A stretch of DNA of 64,000 nucleotides from Paenibacillus roseus (GCF_016424485.1 NZ_JAELUP010000065.1:271227-335226), one strand, 5' to 3'. Counted from the first letter of the stretch, positions 17,631-26,903 are shown. The notes: a model not told the origin generated them from the sequence alone. A program made the numbers and translations.

Positions 17631-18350
17631 TTTCTTTCTTGCGGTTTCAATAATGATTTTTGCCCGCTCCAACTCTGCCGCTGATGGTGTCTGTATGCCT
17701 TCCAGCGGGTAGCTGCGCCCAAGCTGCTGCCATTTGTACACGCCCATCCGATGATAAGGAAGCAATTCGATCCGCTCGACCGAATCCAGTCCGGAGACAA
17801 ACCGGCCGAGTGCAGTCAAATCCTGCCACGCATCTGTAATTCCCGGGATAAGCACATGCCTGATCCACATCGGCTTTTTCAGCTCGGCCAGCCATGAGGC
17901 AAACTTAAGAATCCGCTCATTGGGCTGGCTTGTAAGCTGCTGGTGCCTGGCACTGTCCATCTGCTTCAAATCGAGCAGCACCAAATCCGTGTGCGCAATC
18001 AGTGACTCGGCGTTCGCTGGTTCGCAAAAACCGGAGCTATCCAGCGCCGTATGAAGGCCGAACCGTTCTTTGACCGTCTTGAACAGTTCGGCAACGAAGG
18101 AAGCTTGCAAAGTCGGCTCTCCACCGGTCACGGTTATGCCGCCTCCCGATTTGCGGTAATACACCAGATATGGCTCCAGCTCCGCAATTACCTCGTCGAC
18201 CGACATTTGACGCCCTTGCGCGGTATCCCAGCTATCCGGGTTATGGCAGAATTGGCATTGCAGCGCGCAGCCCTGCATGAACAATACGAATCGGATGCCC
18301 GGACCGTCTACGGTGCCGAACGTGTCCATGGAATGAATCCGGCCTTTCAT
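17613..18350 (-). CDS. pflA: Pyruvate formate-lyase activating enzyme
   Basis: A 245-residue radical SAM enzyme that generates the glycyl radical on PflB. The [4Fe-4S]-binding CALQCQFC (C-x3-C-x2-C) is near residue 28, preceded by DTFGTVDGPGIRFVLFMQG. The SAM-binding GGITVTGGEPTLQ lies near 70. It starts at an ATG with AAGGGGGC upstream. It lies downstream of pflB, separated by 91 bases that hold a deletion derivative of a palindromic repeat, which could change the relative expression of the two genes. Confidence 0.94.
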   Translation of the reverse strand: MKGRIHSMDTFGTVDGPGIRFVLFMQGCALQCQFCHNPDSWDTAQGRQMSVDEVIAELEPYLVYYRKSGGGITVTGGEPTLQASFVAELFKTVKERFGLHTALDSSGFCEPANAESLIAHTDLVLLDLKQMDSARHQQLTSQPNERILKFASWLAELKKPMWIRHVLIPGITDAWQDLTALGRFVSGLDSVERIELLPYHRMGVYKWQQLGRSYPLEGIQTPSAAELERAKIIIETARKKSAASP

Positions 18351-18380
18351 AACGAACGCCCCCTTACAAATCCTTGCTCC

Positions 18381-18441
18381 CTATACAAGTTGAACGAATG
18401 CGAGCGCTTCGCTTCTTCAGAATCTTTCACACTCCGGCGAT
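18381..18441. repeat. Deletion derivative of the MITE-like repeat between pflB and pflA
   Basis: CTATACAAGTTGAACGAA at the left and CAGAATCTTTCACACTCCGG at the right match the left end and the right inner block of the 139-bp element at 54820-54958 almost base for base. The central part and the outer right arm are missing. It ends exactly where the pflB stop codon begins. Confidence 0.6.
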
Positions 18442-20715
18442 TTATACAGAACCGTGGAAGGTCCGGTTAATAACATCAAGCTGCTGCTCGCGGGTAAGCT
18501 TGTTGAAATTGACAGCATAGCCGGATACGCGAATCGTAAGCTGCGGATATTTCTCCGGGTGCTCCATCGCGTCTATCAAGTGCTCCCGGTCGAATACGTT
18601 GACGTTCAAATGGTGCCCGCCGCTTGCCGTATAGCCGTCAAGCAATGAAACGAGATTGGAGAATCGGGCTTCCTCCTCCTTGCCAAGCGCCTTGGGAACA
18701 ATTGAGAAGGTGTTGGAGATGCCATCCAGACTGCAATCATAAGGCAGCTTCGCAACCGAGCTTAGAGATGCCAGCGCCCCTTTACGGTCACGGCCATGCA
18801 TCGGATTAGCGCCTGGCGCGAACGGCTCGCCCGCCTTTCGTCCGTCTGGTGTCGTCCCCGTCTTCTTGCCGTATACAACATTAGACGTAATTGTCAGCAC
18901 CGACATGGTCGGTATTGCATTGCGGTATGGCTTATGCTTGCGCAGCTTCTCCATGAAGCCCTCAACCAAGTGTACGGCGATGCTGTCGACCTGATCGTTG
19001 TTGTTGCCATACTGCGGATATTCCCCTTCGATTTCAAAATCTACCGCCAGCCCCTGTTCATTGCGTACCGGACGCACCTTGGCATAACGGATCGCGCTCA
19101 AGCTGTCGGCCGCCACAGACAATCCGGCGATGCCGCAAGCCATCGTACGTACAATATCCCGGTCATGCAGCGCCATCTCGATACGCTCGTAACAGTATTT
19201 ATCGTGCATATAGTGAATGACGTTCAAGGTGTTCATATACAGCTTTGCCAGCCATTCCTGCATGACCTCGAATTTTGCCGCCACTTCTTCATAATCAAGC
19301 ACCTCGGAGGTGACGGGGGCAATCGGCGGCCCGACCTGAATGCCGAGCTTTTCATCGACACCGCCATTAATCGCGTACAGCAGCGCCTTGGCCAGGTTAG
19401 CGCGTGCTCCGAAGAACTGCATTTGCTTGCCGATCCTCATTGCCGATACACAGCAGGCAATCCCATAATCATCTCCGAAGCGTGGCCGCATCAAATCATC
19501 ATTTTCATATTGGATCGAGCTGGTCTCCGATGAGACCTTGGCGCAATAGCGCTTGAACTTCTCCGGAAGCTGCTGGGACCACAGCACGGTCAGGTTCGGC
19601 TCTGGCGCCGGTCCCAGGTTGTACAGCGTATGAAGGAAGCGGAAGGAGGTTCGCGTCACCCGCGTCTTTCCGTCCAGCCCCATCCCGCCAATCGACTCCG
19701 TTACCCAGGTCGGGTCGCCGCTGAACAACTCATTGTAATCCGGCGTACGTAAAAATTTCACGATCCGCAGCTTCATGACAAAATGGTCAATTAACTCCTG
19801 CGCCTGTTCCTCTGTCAGTATCCCTTCGGTCAAATCCCTCTCCAGATAAATGTCCAAAAAGCTTGATACACGCCCGAGGCTCATCGCCGCGCCATTCTGC
19901 TCCTTAATGGCCGCAAGATAGGCAAAGTAGAGCCACTGGACCGCTTCCTTCGCATTGCCCGCAGGCTGTGAAATATTAAATCCATAAGAGGCCGCCATCT
20001 TCTTCAGTTCATTCAGGCTGCGAATCTGCTCCGACAGCTCTTCGCGCAGCCGGATGACCTCCTCGCTCATGGCATCAACCTCAAGCTGGAGCAATTCCTC
20101 CTGCTTACCTTGAATCAGCCGATCTACGCCATACAGCGCTACTCTCCGATAATCCCCGATAATTCGTCCACGACCGTAAGCATCCGGCAGTCCCGTAACG
20201 ATCCCCGCTCTGCGTGCGGTTCGCATCTCTGTGGTATAAGCATCGAATACACCCTGATTATGTGTCTTGCGAACTTCGGTGAACAGCCGCAACAGTTCAT
20301 CCGGCAGCTGGTAGCCGTAAGCGGAGCACGCATCAGCGGCCATCCGAATTCCGCCGTAGGGCTGAATCGCTCTTCGCAACGGCGCATCGGTCTGCAAGCC
20401 GACAATGGTCTCTTTGTCCTTGTCAATATAGCCTGGAGCATGAGAAGTAATCGAGGATACCGTACGAACATCAATATCCAGCACTCCCCCATTGTGCTGC
20501 TCCGCCTGGAGCAATTCTCTCACACGCTGCCATAGCTCCTCCGTCCGAGCCGTCGGTCCTGCAAGGAAAGACTCATCCCCGGCATAGGGGATGAGATTGC
20601 TTTCCAGAAAGGCATTCATATCAATCTTTCTTTTCCATGACAATCCTTCGAATCCGCGCCATGCCTGATTTCCTTGCTGAGTCCGTGCGGCAACTTCCCG
20701 TTCCTTCATCGCCAT
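18442..20715 (-). CDS. pflB: Pyruvate formate-lyase (formate C-acetyltransferase)
   Basis: A 757-residue glycyl-radical enzyme converting pyruvate and CoA to acetyl-CoA and formate without oxygen. The catalytic Cys pair is in GIACCVSAM (about residues 412-420) and the radical Gly in RVSGYAVNF near 732, 26 residues from the end. Length matches the family (about 750-760). I choose the ATG at 20715 because GGAGGT lies nine bases upstream; the longer frame to 20787 would run into adhE. It sits 37 bases after adhE and before pflA in one operon, probably controlled from the FNR-type site upstream of adhE. Confidence 0.95.
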   Translation of the reverse strand: MAMKEREVAARTQQGNQAWRGFEGLSWKRKIDMNAFLESNLIPYAGDESFLAGPTARTEELWQRVRELLQAEQHNGGVLDIDVRTVSSITSHAPGYIDKDKETIVGLQTDAPLRRAIQPYGGIRMAADACSAYGYQLPDELLRLFTEVRKTHNQGVFDAYTTEMRTARRAGIVTGLPDAYGRGRIIGDYRRVALYGVDRLIQGKQEELLQLEVDAMSEEVIRLREELSEQIRSLNELKKMAASYGFNISQPAGNAKEAVQWLYFAYLAAIKEQNGAAMSLGRVSSFLDIYLERDLTEGILTEEQAQELIDHFVMKLRIVKFLRTPDYNELFSGDPTWVTESIGGMGLDGKTRVTRTSFRFLHTLYNLGPAPEPNLTVLWSQQLPEKFKRYCAKVSSETSSIQYENDDLMRPRFGDDYGIACCVSAMRIGKQMQFFGARANLAKALLYAINGGVDEKLGIQVGPPIAPVTSEVLDYEEVAAKFEVMQEWLAKLYMNTLNVIHYMHDKYCYERIEMALHDRDIVRTMACGIAGLSVAADSLSAIRYAKVRPVRNEQGLAVDFEIEGEYPQYGNNNDQVDSIAVHLVEGFMEKLRKHKPYRNAIPTMSVLTITSNVVYGKKTGTTPDGRKAGEPFAPGANPMHGRDRKGALASLSSVAKLPYDCSLDGISNTFSIVPKALGKEEEARFSNLVSLLDGYTASGGHHLNVNVFDREHLIDAMEHPEKYPQLTIRVSGYAVNFNKLTREQQLDVINRTFHGSV

Positions 20716-20752
20716 CTCAATAGCACCTCCAAGGTTGAATGGATTCAAATCC

Positions 20753-23356
20753 TTAAAATTTGCCATAAAACGCATTGCGGTAAACATCTGCCAGTTCGGT
20801 CACGAGCGGCATTTTCGGATTGGCAGTTGTACACTGGTCTTCAAAGGCGCGATCTGCCAGTCCAGCAACCTTCGCTTCAAAATCCGCCTTGTCAAAGCCC
20901 AGCTCACTAAAGCTCTCCGGAATGCCAAGCGAGCGGTTCAGCTTGCGGATCGCTTCGATCAGACTGCGGACACCCTCCTCCTTGGTATTCGCCGGCAATC
21001 CCAGCATCCGGGCAATCTCCGCATACCGCTCATCCGCGATAAAGCGGGCATATTTCGGGAACGAAGCAAATTTCGTCGGTTTCCCGGCATTGTACTTGAT
21101 GACATGCGGCAGCAAAATCGCATTGGTGCGCCCGTGAGCGGTATGGTATTGACCACCCCATTTATGCGCGAGGCTGTGATTGATGCCGAGGAATGCGTTG
21201 GCAAAAGCCATGCCGGCTATCGTCGAAGCATTGTGCATTTTTTCCCGGCCCACGGGGTCCGCCTCATGATACGACTGCTCCAGGTATTGGAAGACGAGCC
21301 GGATCGCCTGCAGTGCCAAGCCGTCCGTGTAGTCGTTGGCCATGACCGACACATACGCTTCGATGGCGTGAGTAAGCACATCCATCCCCGTATCCGCCAC
21401 CGCTGTCTTCGGCAGGCTGTAGACAAAATCCGGATCAATGATCGCCACATCCGGCGTCAGCTCATAATCTGCCAGCGGATACTTCGTGTTGCCCTCCCGC
21501 TTGTCGGTAATGACGGCGAAAGAGGTCACCTCCGAACCGGTACCCGAAGTTGTCGGGATCGCTACGAATTTGGCTTTGCGGCCGAGCCGCGGATATTTGT
21601 ACACCCGCTTGCGGATATCAAGGAACTTCTGCTTGAGCGAATGAAAGCTAGTGTCGGGATACTCATAGAACAGCCACATTGCCTTGGCCGCATCCATTGG
21701 CGAGCCTCCGCCGAGCGCTATAATACAATCTGGCTGAAAGTCCTCCATCATCGCTCTGCCCCGCTCCACTGTATCGACCGACGGGTCCGGCTCAACATCC
21801 GAGAATACTTCGATATAGACCGGATTCGGACGTTTGCGCAAATAATATTCCAGCTTCTCCACATAGCCCAGTTTCACCATCGTTGCATCGGTGACAACCA
21901 TGACCCGGGAAATATCCAGCATCTTCTCCAGGTACTGCGTCGAGCCTTTCTCAAAATAGACTTTAGGCGGAACCTTAAACCATTGCATATTAACTGTCCG
22001 GAAGGCGACGCGCTTCATATTCAACAGATTGACGGCTGTTACATTAGAGGTTGTCGAGTTTTGCCCGTACGAGCCGCAGCCCAGTGTGAGCGATGGCAGA
22101 TTCGTATTGTACAAGTCACCAATCGCTCCGTGCGTCGAAGGCGCATTGACGATGACGCGACCGGTTTTCAACCGATTCGCGAATTTATCGATGACTTTGC
22201 TGTTGCGCGAATGAATGACCGACGAGTGGCCCATCCCGCCAAAAGCGACGACTTCAGCGGCTCGTTCGATGCCTTGCTCCGCCGTTTTTACTTTATAGCA
22301 GGCGAGTACAGGACTCAGCTTCTCGGCGGACAACGGGTAGGCTTCCCCGACGCCTTGCAGCTCTGCGACTAATATTTTTGTATCGCTTGGCACTTGAATG
22401 CCCGCCATCGCTGCAATTTTCACCGCGCTTTGTCCAACGATAACGGCATTAACCGCACATTTCTCCTTATTAATGACGAGCCCCGAAACCTGTTCTGTCT
22501 CCGCCTTGGTCAGAAAATAGCAGCCGTTTTCCTTCATTAGTTGTTTCACCTGATCATAGACCGGCTCCTCGATGATGACGGATTGCTCCGAGGCGCAGAT
22601 CATGCCGTGGTCGAACGTTTTAGACAGGATCAGATCGGTCACGGCCTGCTCCAAATCAGCAGATTTCTCGATCAGGCAAGGCACATTGCCAGGTCCCACC
22701 CCAAGCGCTGGCTTGCCGGTGCTGTATGCCGCTTTCACCATCGACGCGCCGCCTGTTGCAAGTACAAGGGAAATATCCGGGTGATTCATTAATAGCTGTG
22801 TCGCTTCCAGGGAAGGGGATTCGATCCACTGCACACAATGCGCTGGCGCTCCGCTTGCCACAGCAGCTTCAAGCAATGTTTTTGCTGCCGCTGCGCTGCA
22901 CTTCTGTGCTGATGGGTGGAAGGCGAAAATAATCGGGTTGCGCGTCTTCGCTGCGATAAGTGTCTTGAACATCGTTGTCGATGTCGGGTTGGTAACTGGT
23001 GTAACTCCGGCAATGATACCAATCGGCTCCGCCACCAACTGATAGCTTTCATAGGAATTTTCCTCAATAATGCCAACCGTTTTGTTGTTTTTAATATTGT
23101 GGTAAATATACTCCGTTGCAAAAATATTTTTCGTGATTTTGTCCTCATATACGCCGCGTCCCGTTTCTTCAACCGCCATTTTAGCAAGCTCCATATGACG
23201 GTCCAGTCCTGCGAGCGCCATGGATTGGACAATCCGGTCGACTTGTGCCTGATCCAGTCTCAGATACGCCTCCTGCGCGCGCTTTGCGCGTGTCACTAAT
23301 TGATTGACTTCCTCCTGTGCAGGCATGGAATTCAAATTGCTCTCCTTAACAGCCAT
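20753..23356 (-). CDS. adhE: Bifunctional acetaldehyde/alcohol dehydrogenase AdhE
   Basis: An 867-residue fusion. The N-terminal aldehyde dehydrogenase half carries the catalytic Cys in [11 protein letters not shown] (near residue 240). The C-terminal iron-dependent alcohol dehydrogenase half has [10 protein letters not shown] (NAD binding, near 540) and the metal ligands in [23 protein letters not shown] and YHTAHGRTN. It reduces acetyl-CoA to ethanol in two NADH-dependent steps, taking the acetyl-CoA made by PflB. GGAGG precedes the ATG at 23356, so the longer frame to 23386 is rejected. It is the first gene of adhE-pflB-pflA. Confidence 0.95.
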   Translation of the reverse strand: MAVKESNLNSMPAQEEVNQLVTRAKRAQEAYLRLDQAQVDRIVQSMALAGLDRHMELAKMAVEETGRGVYEDKITKNIFATEYIYHNIKNNKTVGIIEENSYESYQLVAEPIGIIAGVTPVTNPTSTTMFKTLIAAKTRNPIIFAFHPSAQKCSAAAAKTLLEAAVASGAPAHCVQWIESPSLEATQLLMNHPDISLVLATGGASMVKAAYSTGKPALGVGPGNVPCLIEKSADLEQAVTDLILSKTFDHGMICASEQSVIIEEPVYDQVKQLMKENGCYFLTKAETEQVSGLVINKEKCAVNAVIVGQSAVKIAAMAGIQVPSDTKILVAELQGVGEAYPLSAEKLSPVLACYKVKTAEQGIERAAEVVAFGGMGHSSVIHSRNSKVIDKFANRLKTGRVIVNAPSTHGAIGDLYNTNLPSLTLGCGSYGQNSTTSNVTAVNLLNMKRVAFRTVNMQWFKVPPKVYFEKGSTQYLEKMLDISRVMVVTDATMVKLGYVEKLEYYLRKRPNPVYIEVFSDVEPDPSVDTVERGRAMMEDFQPDCIIALGGGSPMDAAKAMWLFYEYPDTSFHSLKQKFLDIRKRVYKYPRLGRKAKFVAIPTTSGTGSEVTSFAVITDKREGNTKYPLADYELTPDVAIIDPDFVYSLPKTAVADTGMDVLTHAIEAYVSVMANDYTDGLALQAIRLVFQYLEQSYHEADPVGREKMHNASTIAGMAFANAFLGINHSLAHKWGGQYHTAHGRTNAILLPHVIKYNAGKPTKFASFPKYARFIADERYAEIARMLGLPANTKEEGVRSLIEAIRKLNRSLGIPESFSELGFDKADFEAKVAGLADRAFEDQCTTANPKMPLVTELADVYRNAFYGKF

Positions 23357-23474
23357 GATAATTCCTCCTTTTGAGTATGCGGACATCCTGCTAGGGCCGC
23401 TCTAACATGAAGCCTGGACCTTGTGACAAGATTGCTGCAGCAGTCTCTGAAGTGGGATCACTGTTGTTACCCTT

Positions 23475-23517
23475 ATCGTACATGGGATAGTTTTATTTGT
23501 ATGTGATTTATTTCACA
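23475..23517 (-). promoter_or_regulatory. FNR/CRP-type operator and -10 element of the adhE-pfl operon
   Basis: TGTGA-N6-TCACA is perfect at 23502-23517 and extends to TATGTGA/TTCACATA. On the minus strand the hexamer TACGAT lies at 23475-23480. If that is the -10 with a start at 23468, the palindrome centre falls exactly at -41.5, the class II activator position used by FNR. Bacillus Fnr recognises this consensus. Rex operators look similar, so Rex repression is the alternative. Confidence 0.65.
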
Positions 23518-23599
23518 TAAATTGGTGCTAAAATATGTTCCATTGTCGAAGCATCAAATCTGGAGGGAGTCGAACTCGTTTGGTTTAAAAATATAAAGA

Positions 23600-23667
23600 C
23601 AGGGCATCCTGCCTTTGGCTTCAAACGACGTCAAGCAAGCGCTTAACGGCCAAAGGAGAACACCCTG
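23600..23667 (+). promoter_or_regulatory. Shine-Dalgarno-sequestering leader hairpin
   Basis: CAGGG (23600-23604) can pair with CCCTG (23663-23667) and CCTTTGGC (23612-23619) with GCCAAAGG (23649-23656). The second pairing captures AAAGG of the AAAGGAGA ribosome-binding site of the following 41-codon gene. The inner loop contains the palindrome AAGCGCTT. This layout fits a translationally controlled leader. Confidence 0.45.
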
Positions 23668-23670
23668 CCG

Positions 23671-23796
23671 ATGCTATGTCCGGTGTGCAATGAAATTCAT
23701 GTGTTGACAGTTGAATGTCCTGCATGTGACGGCATGATGATGGAAGAGGCCAAAAAGAACGGGGCCTACGTTCCCTATCAGCCTATGAATGATTGA
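23671..23796 (+). CDS. Cys-rich micro-protein with paired CPxC knuckles
   Basis: A 41-residue protein opening with MLCPVCNEIHVLTVECPACD, i.e. two CPxC pairs ten residues apart, followed by a Met-rich turn and a charged tail. This is a zinc-knuckle layout. AAAGGAGA lies 11 bases before the ATG and is held in a predicted hairpin. It is transcribed away from adhE. Function is unknown; a zinc- or redox-dependent adaptor is possible. The frame is short but the Cys pattern and ribosome-binding site make it credible. Confidence 0.6.
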   Translation: MLCPVCNEIHVLTVECPACDGMMMEEAKKNGAYVPYQPMND

Positions 23797-23925
23797 AGCG
23801 GGACACTTGTCCAACCCCCGCAATCCATTCTACTGCCAGCATCATTGTCACTGCGAGAAACGCGGGAATGTGACGGAAATCATGGTTGCCGAGTGGAAAT
23901 CGTATGGGATATGACCCCCTACCCC

Positions 23926-24069
23926 TTACGCACCCAGCCGATACTTTTTGGGCTCAATATCTCTTTTTGTAATTTCCTCGAAAAGCATGCCAATAAATTC
24001 AGGGTCCAAGTCCAACTGTATCGCCAGATTGTAACTGTCGACAAGCATTTCATCTGAAAGGATCTCCAT
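23926..24069 (-). CDS. sda: Sporulation checkpoint protein Sda (kinase inhibitor)
   Basis: A 47-residue protein opening MEILSDEMLVDSYNLAIQLD and containing PEFIGMLFEEITKRDI, matching the helical-hairpin Sda family. Sda blocks the sporulation histidine kinase KinA when replication is perturbed. The gene is in a different frame from a longer spurious ORF on the same strand. GGAAGGA lies about ten bases before the ATG at 24069. The upstream 24141-24240 region holds several DnaA boxes, as at B. subtilis sda, where DnaA activity raises expression. The C-terminal tail differs from the Bacillus protein. Confidence 0.85.
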   Translation of the reverse strand: MEILSDEMLVDSYNLAIQLDLDPEFIGMLFEEITKRDIEPKKYRLGA

Positions 24070-24140
24070 GTCCAACACATCCTTCCCTTTTTCTTCCTCA
24101 TCATCTTAACATGTCCTATTTATCAGAACAACTGTTCCAT

Positions 24141-24240
24141 TTATCCACATTACCATGTGGAAATCATGTGCATAGATTGTGGACAGACGTCGAATTGTGA
24201 GGAAAATCCCTTGGGGATGATGTGGATAATTTTATTCACA
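24141..24240. promoter_or_regulatory. DnaA-box cluster upstream of sda
   Basis: Perfect TTATCCACA at 24141-24149, perfect inverted TGTGGATAA at 24221-24229 and TTATTCACA at 24232-24240 fit the consensus TTWTNCACA. Two weaker candidates lie at 24156-24164 and 24178-24186. This links sda expression to DnaA. It could also act as a DnaA-titrating site. There is no gene arrangement here that suggests oriC. Confidence 0.75.
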
Positions 24241-24342
24241 TGCTATTTTCAGAACAGTTCCATAAAAAAATCAAATGAATATCCAATCTTTGATAAATTT
24301 TCCTGAATTAAAATTCATCGTTCCCTGCGCGTTTCTTCTCTA

Positions 24343-25014
24343 TTATTGCGGCCGGGTATTGACTTCAAAGATCCATATCTTCCCGTTTTTGTCCAAACCG
24401 TAGTCGAAGCCAAGCTGACCGATTCCCGGATATCTGCTCTCCAGCACTTGTGTGGATATTCGGGTCAGTTCCCGCATTTCCCGCTTCTTGCGCTTGACCA
24501 ATCCAGCCGAAAGCGACCCCCTAATCCCTTGAGCAGCTGTCAATCGTGTGCCTCCCCGGCACAAATTGGTGACGAACAGCCCTTGACGCGCCAGACGCCC
24601 AACCATGGAGCGGATAGCCCAGCCTTCTCCTGTCTTGACGTTCTTAACCCGATAGTCAATCGGCCTGCCGCTAATAGTAGCCAGGTGAATGCCGCGCTGG
24701 ATCAAATACTTGCGGTTTTTCTTCGTGCTCGCCAAGGAAGAGGTCAAGGCTTCAAAGGAGGAGAAGCTTTTTCGGTGAGAGTAATACGTATAGCTATAGC
24801 CCCCCTGTGTACGGCTGACTTTAATAACGCCATGTCCCCCTGCCCCCCTGACCGGTTTGATGACGACCATGCCATAGGAGGAGAGCATGCTGCGCAGATT
24901 TTCTTTCGTATACATTCGTGTCGGAGGAATATGGGGAGCAATCCGCGGGTGCGACAGCAATGCAGATGTCTTAGCCCATTTGCTGGCAAGTTGCCTTCCG
25001 ATACCTTCGCCCAT
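24343..25014 (-). CDS. YheC/YheD-type endospore coat-associated ATP-grasp protein
   Basis: A 223-residue ATP-grasp protein. VVIKPVRGAGGHGVIKV near residue 50 is the ATP-binding lysine and glycine loop, DYRVKNVKT near 120 and the C-terminal GKIWIFEVNTRPQ carry the acidic and Asn metal ligands. YheC/YheD proteins are found in spore-forming Bacillales and are associated with the coat, but their ligase substrate is unknown. The protein is short compared with B. subtilis YheC/D (over 350 residues) and lacks their N-terminal extension. AAGGAGA precedes the ATG. CATACATA near 25049-25060 on the minus strand resembles a sigma-E -10. Confidence 0.8.
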   Translation of the reverse strand: MGEGIGRQLASKWAKTSALLSHPRIAPHIPPTRMYTKENLRSMLSSYGMVVIKPVRGAGGHGVIKVSRTQGGYSYTYYSHRKSFSSFEALTSSLASTKKNRKYLIQRGIHLATISGRPIDYRVKNVKTGEGWAIRSMVGRLARQGLFVTNLCRGGTRLTAAQGIRGSLSAGLVKRKKREMRELTRISTQVLESRYPGIGQLGFDYGLDKNGKIWIFEVNTRPQ

Positions 25015-25129
25015 CTCTTCAAGTCTCCTTTCTTGGGGTTATACTCTATATGTATGTATGAGAGACAGATGTCTCTTGGATGATTGACACCTGTCAGACG
25101 CCTTAAAATTGGCTATGCTCGACCACCCG

Positions 25130-25165
25130 TAAGCGGCTCTTGCCGTTCTTTGACAGCTAGAAAAC
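25130..25165 (+). repeat. Intergenic repeat family 1, copy C
   Basis: GTAAGCGGCTCTTGCCGTTC followed by TTTGACAGCTAGAAAACTT matches the consensus with scattered changes. It lies upstream of the SASP promoter. Confidence 0.55.
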
Positions 25166-25208
25166 TTCTCATCATGTCGAGGAAAATTTATGGTTCCACA
25201 CCATATTG

Positions 25209-25239
25209 TGCATAAAGCAACGATACTGGTTACATAATA
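25209..25239 (+). promoter_or_regulatory. Sigma-G-like promoter of the SASP gene
   Basis: TGCATA at 25209-25214, an 18-bp spacer and CATAATA at 25233-25239 resemble the forespore sigma-G consensus (TGMATA, CATACTA). The SASP at 50834 has an almost identical element. Confidence 0.65.
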
Positions 25240-25267
25240 CTCATGAATAAATCAGGAGGTGGATATT

Positions 25268-25483
25268 ATGGCAAGAAACCGTTCCAATCAACTCCTCGTT
25301 CCGCAAGCGCGTGCAGCACTGGAGCAAATGAAATACGAGGTCGCGCAGGAGCTCGGCATTCAAATTCCTCCGGACGGCTATTATGGCAACATGGCGACCC
25401 GTGACGCCGGGTCTCTCGGTGGATACATCACCCGCCGTCTGGTGCAGATTGCTCAGGAGCAACTCGGCGCCCGTTCCATCTAG
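25268..25483 (+). CDS. Alpha/beta-type small acid-soluble spore protein
   Basis: A 71-residue DNA-binding spore protein that saturates and protects the spore chromosome and is degraded by Gpr at germination. Family signatures are KYEVAQELGIQ (containing the Gpr-type cleavage region) and DAGSLGGYITRRLV. The ATG at 25268 follows AGGAGGT; an ATG at 25259 directly behind that site is rejected. It is 71-75% similar by eye to the second SASP at 50834 and is expressed from a sigma-G-type promoter. Confidence 0.95.
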   Translation: MARNRSNQLLVPQARAALEQMKYEVAQELGIQIPPDGYYGNMATRDAGSLGGYITRRLVQIAQEQLGARSI

Positions 25484-25491
25484 GCTCTGCT

Positions 25492-25632
25492 ATGGACAAC
25501 GAGTATCTTCCGGCCAAGCTCCCTGACTCCCTGTTGGAGGAATTGCAGAAGTTTGAGGCGCATTGCCGGGACATCACAGGCGAGGACATCGTCGTGATTG
25601 CCTATCAGCAGCGCGAGGAGCAAGAAAGCTGA
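25492..25632 (+). CDS. Small acidic hypothetical protein downstream of the SASP gene
   Basis: A 46-residue soluble protein starting MDNEYLPAKLPDSLLEELQK, amphipathic and acidic, with a single Cys. It starts eight bases after the SASP stop, has no clear Shine-Dalgarno sequence, and could be translated by reinitiation from the SASP gene. No family is recognised. Its position upstream of a shared terminator suggests co-transcription in the forespore. Confidence 0.5.
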   Translation: MDNEYLPAKLPDSLLEELQKFEAHCRDITGEDIVVIAYQQREEQES

Positions 25633-25672
25633 CCCCTGCTCCTTTTATGAGAAGTTTATAAAATCTTTATTA

Positions 25673-25733
25673 AAAAATACCCGGCGGCTTTGGTGAATTC
25701 CTGTTGGAATCCGCCTGAACCACGGGTATTTTT
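25673..25733 (+). terminator. Terminator of the SASP operon
   Basis: AAAAATACCCG (25673-25684) and CGGGTATTTTT (25723-25733) form a stem with an inner GAATTCC/GGAATC hairpin. The stem ends in T on both strands, so it may act in both directions. Confidence 0.75.
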
Positions 25734-25869
25734 GAAACCTTTTCGACTTGTACATCGTCTAATACTATGAAAAAATTGTAAAAAAGCTCGAAATGAATCA
25801 AATTCAGCCTATTTTCAGCGATGAACGTGCAGAGAGACCAACAAACCTCAACAAATTTCACTTTTCAAG

Positions 25870-25905
25870 CGCAATGGGTTTTCCGTTCTTTGACGGGCAA
25901 AAAGG
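25870..25905 (+). repeat. Intergenic repeat family 1, copy D
   Basis: GCGCAATGGGTTTTCCGTTC plus TTTGACGGGCAAAAAGG matches the consensus core. It lies about 30 bases upstream of the glycosyl phosphotransferase gene. Confidence 0.55.
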
Positions 25906-25933
25906 AATCTTATAAGAATAGGAGCTGATCCTT

Positions 25934-26893
25934 ATTGTTTACCTGGCTTCATTTTCAACAGCATTTGCAATTGTTCTTTTTCTGATTCCTCCACTTAGCA
26001 GGCTCGCGTTTCGTATTGATTTCCTGGATAAGCCAAGACAAGATTCTGAACGAAAAATACATAAAGAGCCGATTCCGCTTACAGCAAGCTATGCTATATT
26101 TTCAGGCTTTTTTATTGCGTACTTCATCTTTACACAGAAAATTACCCCCGGGACGTACGCTATTTTGGCGGGATCTGTGCTGCTTCTGACAATCGGTACG
26201 CTCGATGACTGGTACAAGACACGCGGCAAAGACTTCCCGGCGCTGCCCAAATTTATTGTACAAGTCATGGCAGCCGCAATCGTTTTTTTCTCGGGCATCG
26301 CGTTTGAAGGCTTTATTAATCCTTTTACCTCTGAATTTATTCATCTTCCTTATATGTTGCAATTTATTTTGACGATCGCCTGGATATTCGGCGTGACGAC
26401 TGTGATTAATTTCTCTGATGGGATGGATGGTCTTGCTGGAGGCTTATCCACAATTTCTTCTGCGACGCTGTTTATTGTCGCCCTTGCAATGGGACAGACA
26501 GAATCAGCGATTATGGCGATTATTTTGGCAGGCTCAGCATTAGCTTATCTGCGATACAACAAACCGCCTGCACGGGTATTTATGGGGGACGCGGGAGCGA
26601 CGTTCCTCGGTTTCATACTAAGCGTAATTGCCTTGGATGGCGCGTTCAAGCAGGCAACTGTACTCTCGCTATTCATTCCGATTCTGGCGCTTGGCGTTCC
26701 GATCTTCGATAATCTGTTCGTTGTGTTCAAGCGGCTCATACAAAAAAAGCCGATTTATAAAGCGGATGCCACCCAAATACATTACCGGCTTTTGCATACA
26801 GGACTCAAACCTGTACAAGTGATTTCATTTCTGTTCCTGATCAGCGCCTGCTTCTCGCTGTCTTCTATTATATTGCTGTTAATTGATAGTTAA
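25934..26893 (+). CDS. Undecaprenyl-phosphate sugar-1-phosphate transferase (TagO/WecA-like), apparent ATT start
   Basis: A 319-residue polytopic enzyme of the MraY/WecA family that attaches a sugar-1-phosphate, usually GlcNAc-1-P, to undecaprenyl phosphate to begin teichoic acid or other wall glycans. Motifs are TIGTLDDW, NFSDGMDGLAGGLST, FMGDAGATFLGF and the His-containing HYRLLHTGLKP. The conserved N-terminus (IPPLSRLAFRIDFLDKPR, then KIHKEPIP) lies in frame upstream of the first standard start (TTG at 26165), so the frame must begin before it. The frame is closed by TAG at 25919. AGGAG at 25920-25924 is nine bases before ATT at 25934, giving the expected family N-terminus. CTG at 25925 is too close to the ribosome-binding site. 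Confidence 0.88.
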   Translation: MVYLASFSTAFAIVLFLIPPLSRLAFRIDFLDKPRQDSERKIHKEPIPLTASYAIFSGFFIAYFIFTQKITPGTYAILAGSVLLLTIGTLDDWYKTRGKDFPALPKFIVQVMAAAIVFFSGIAFEGFINPFTSEFIHLPYMLQFILTIAWIFGVTTVINFSDGMDGLAGGLSTISSATLFIVALAMGQTESAIMAIILAGSALAYLRYNKPPARVFMGDAGATFLGFILSVIALDGAFKQATVLSLFIPILALGVPIFDNLFVVFKRLIQKKPIYKADATQIHYRLLHTGLKPVQVISFLFLISACFSLSSIILLLIDS

Positions 26894-26903
26894 ATGCACG
26901 CAA

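Noticed and set aside
18796..19533. Plus-strand 245-codon frame opposite pflB
   Set aside because: It is an antisense shadow with His/Arg-rich composition and no start signal.
20735..22372. A 545-codon plus-strand open frame opposite adhE and shorter plus-strand frames opposite pflB
   Set aside because: They are antisense shadows of the strong adhE and pflB frames. They have low-complexity Arg/His-rich translation, no ribosome-binding site and no family match.
23919..24104. 61-codon minus-strand frame over the sda locus
   Set aside because: The sda frame in the same DNA gives a family match and better start. The longer frame reads as Trp-, Arg- and Lys-rich nonsense.
24141..24240. Chromosomal origin (oriC)
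   Set aside because: There are DnaA boxes but no dnaA, dnaN or AT-rich unwinding region with neighbouring origin genes. The boxes fit sda control instead.
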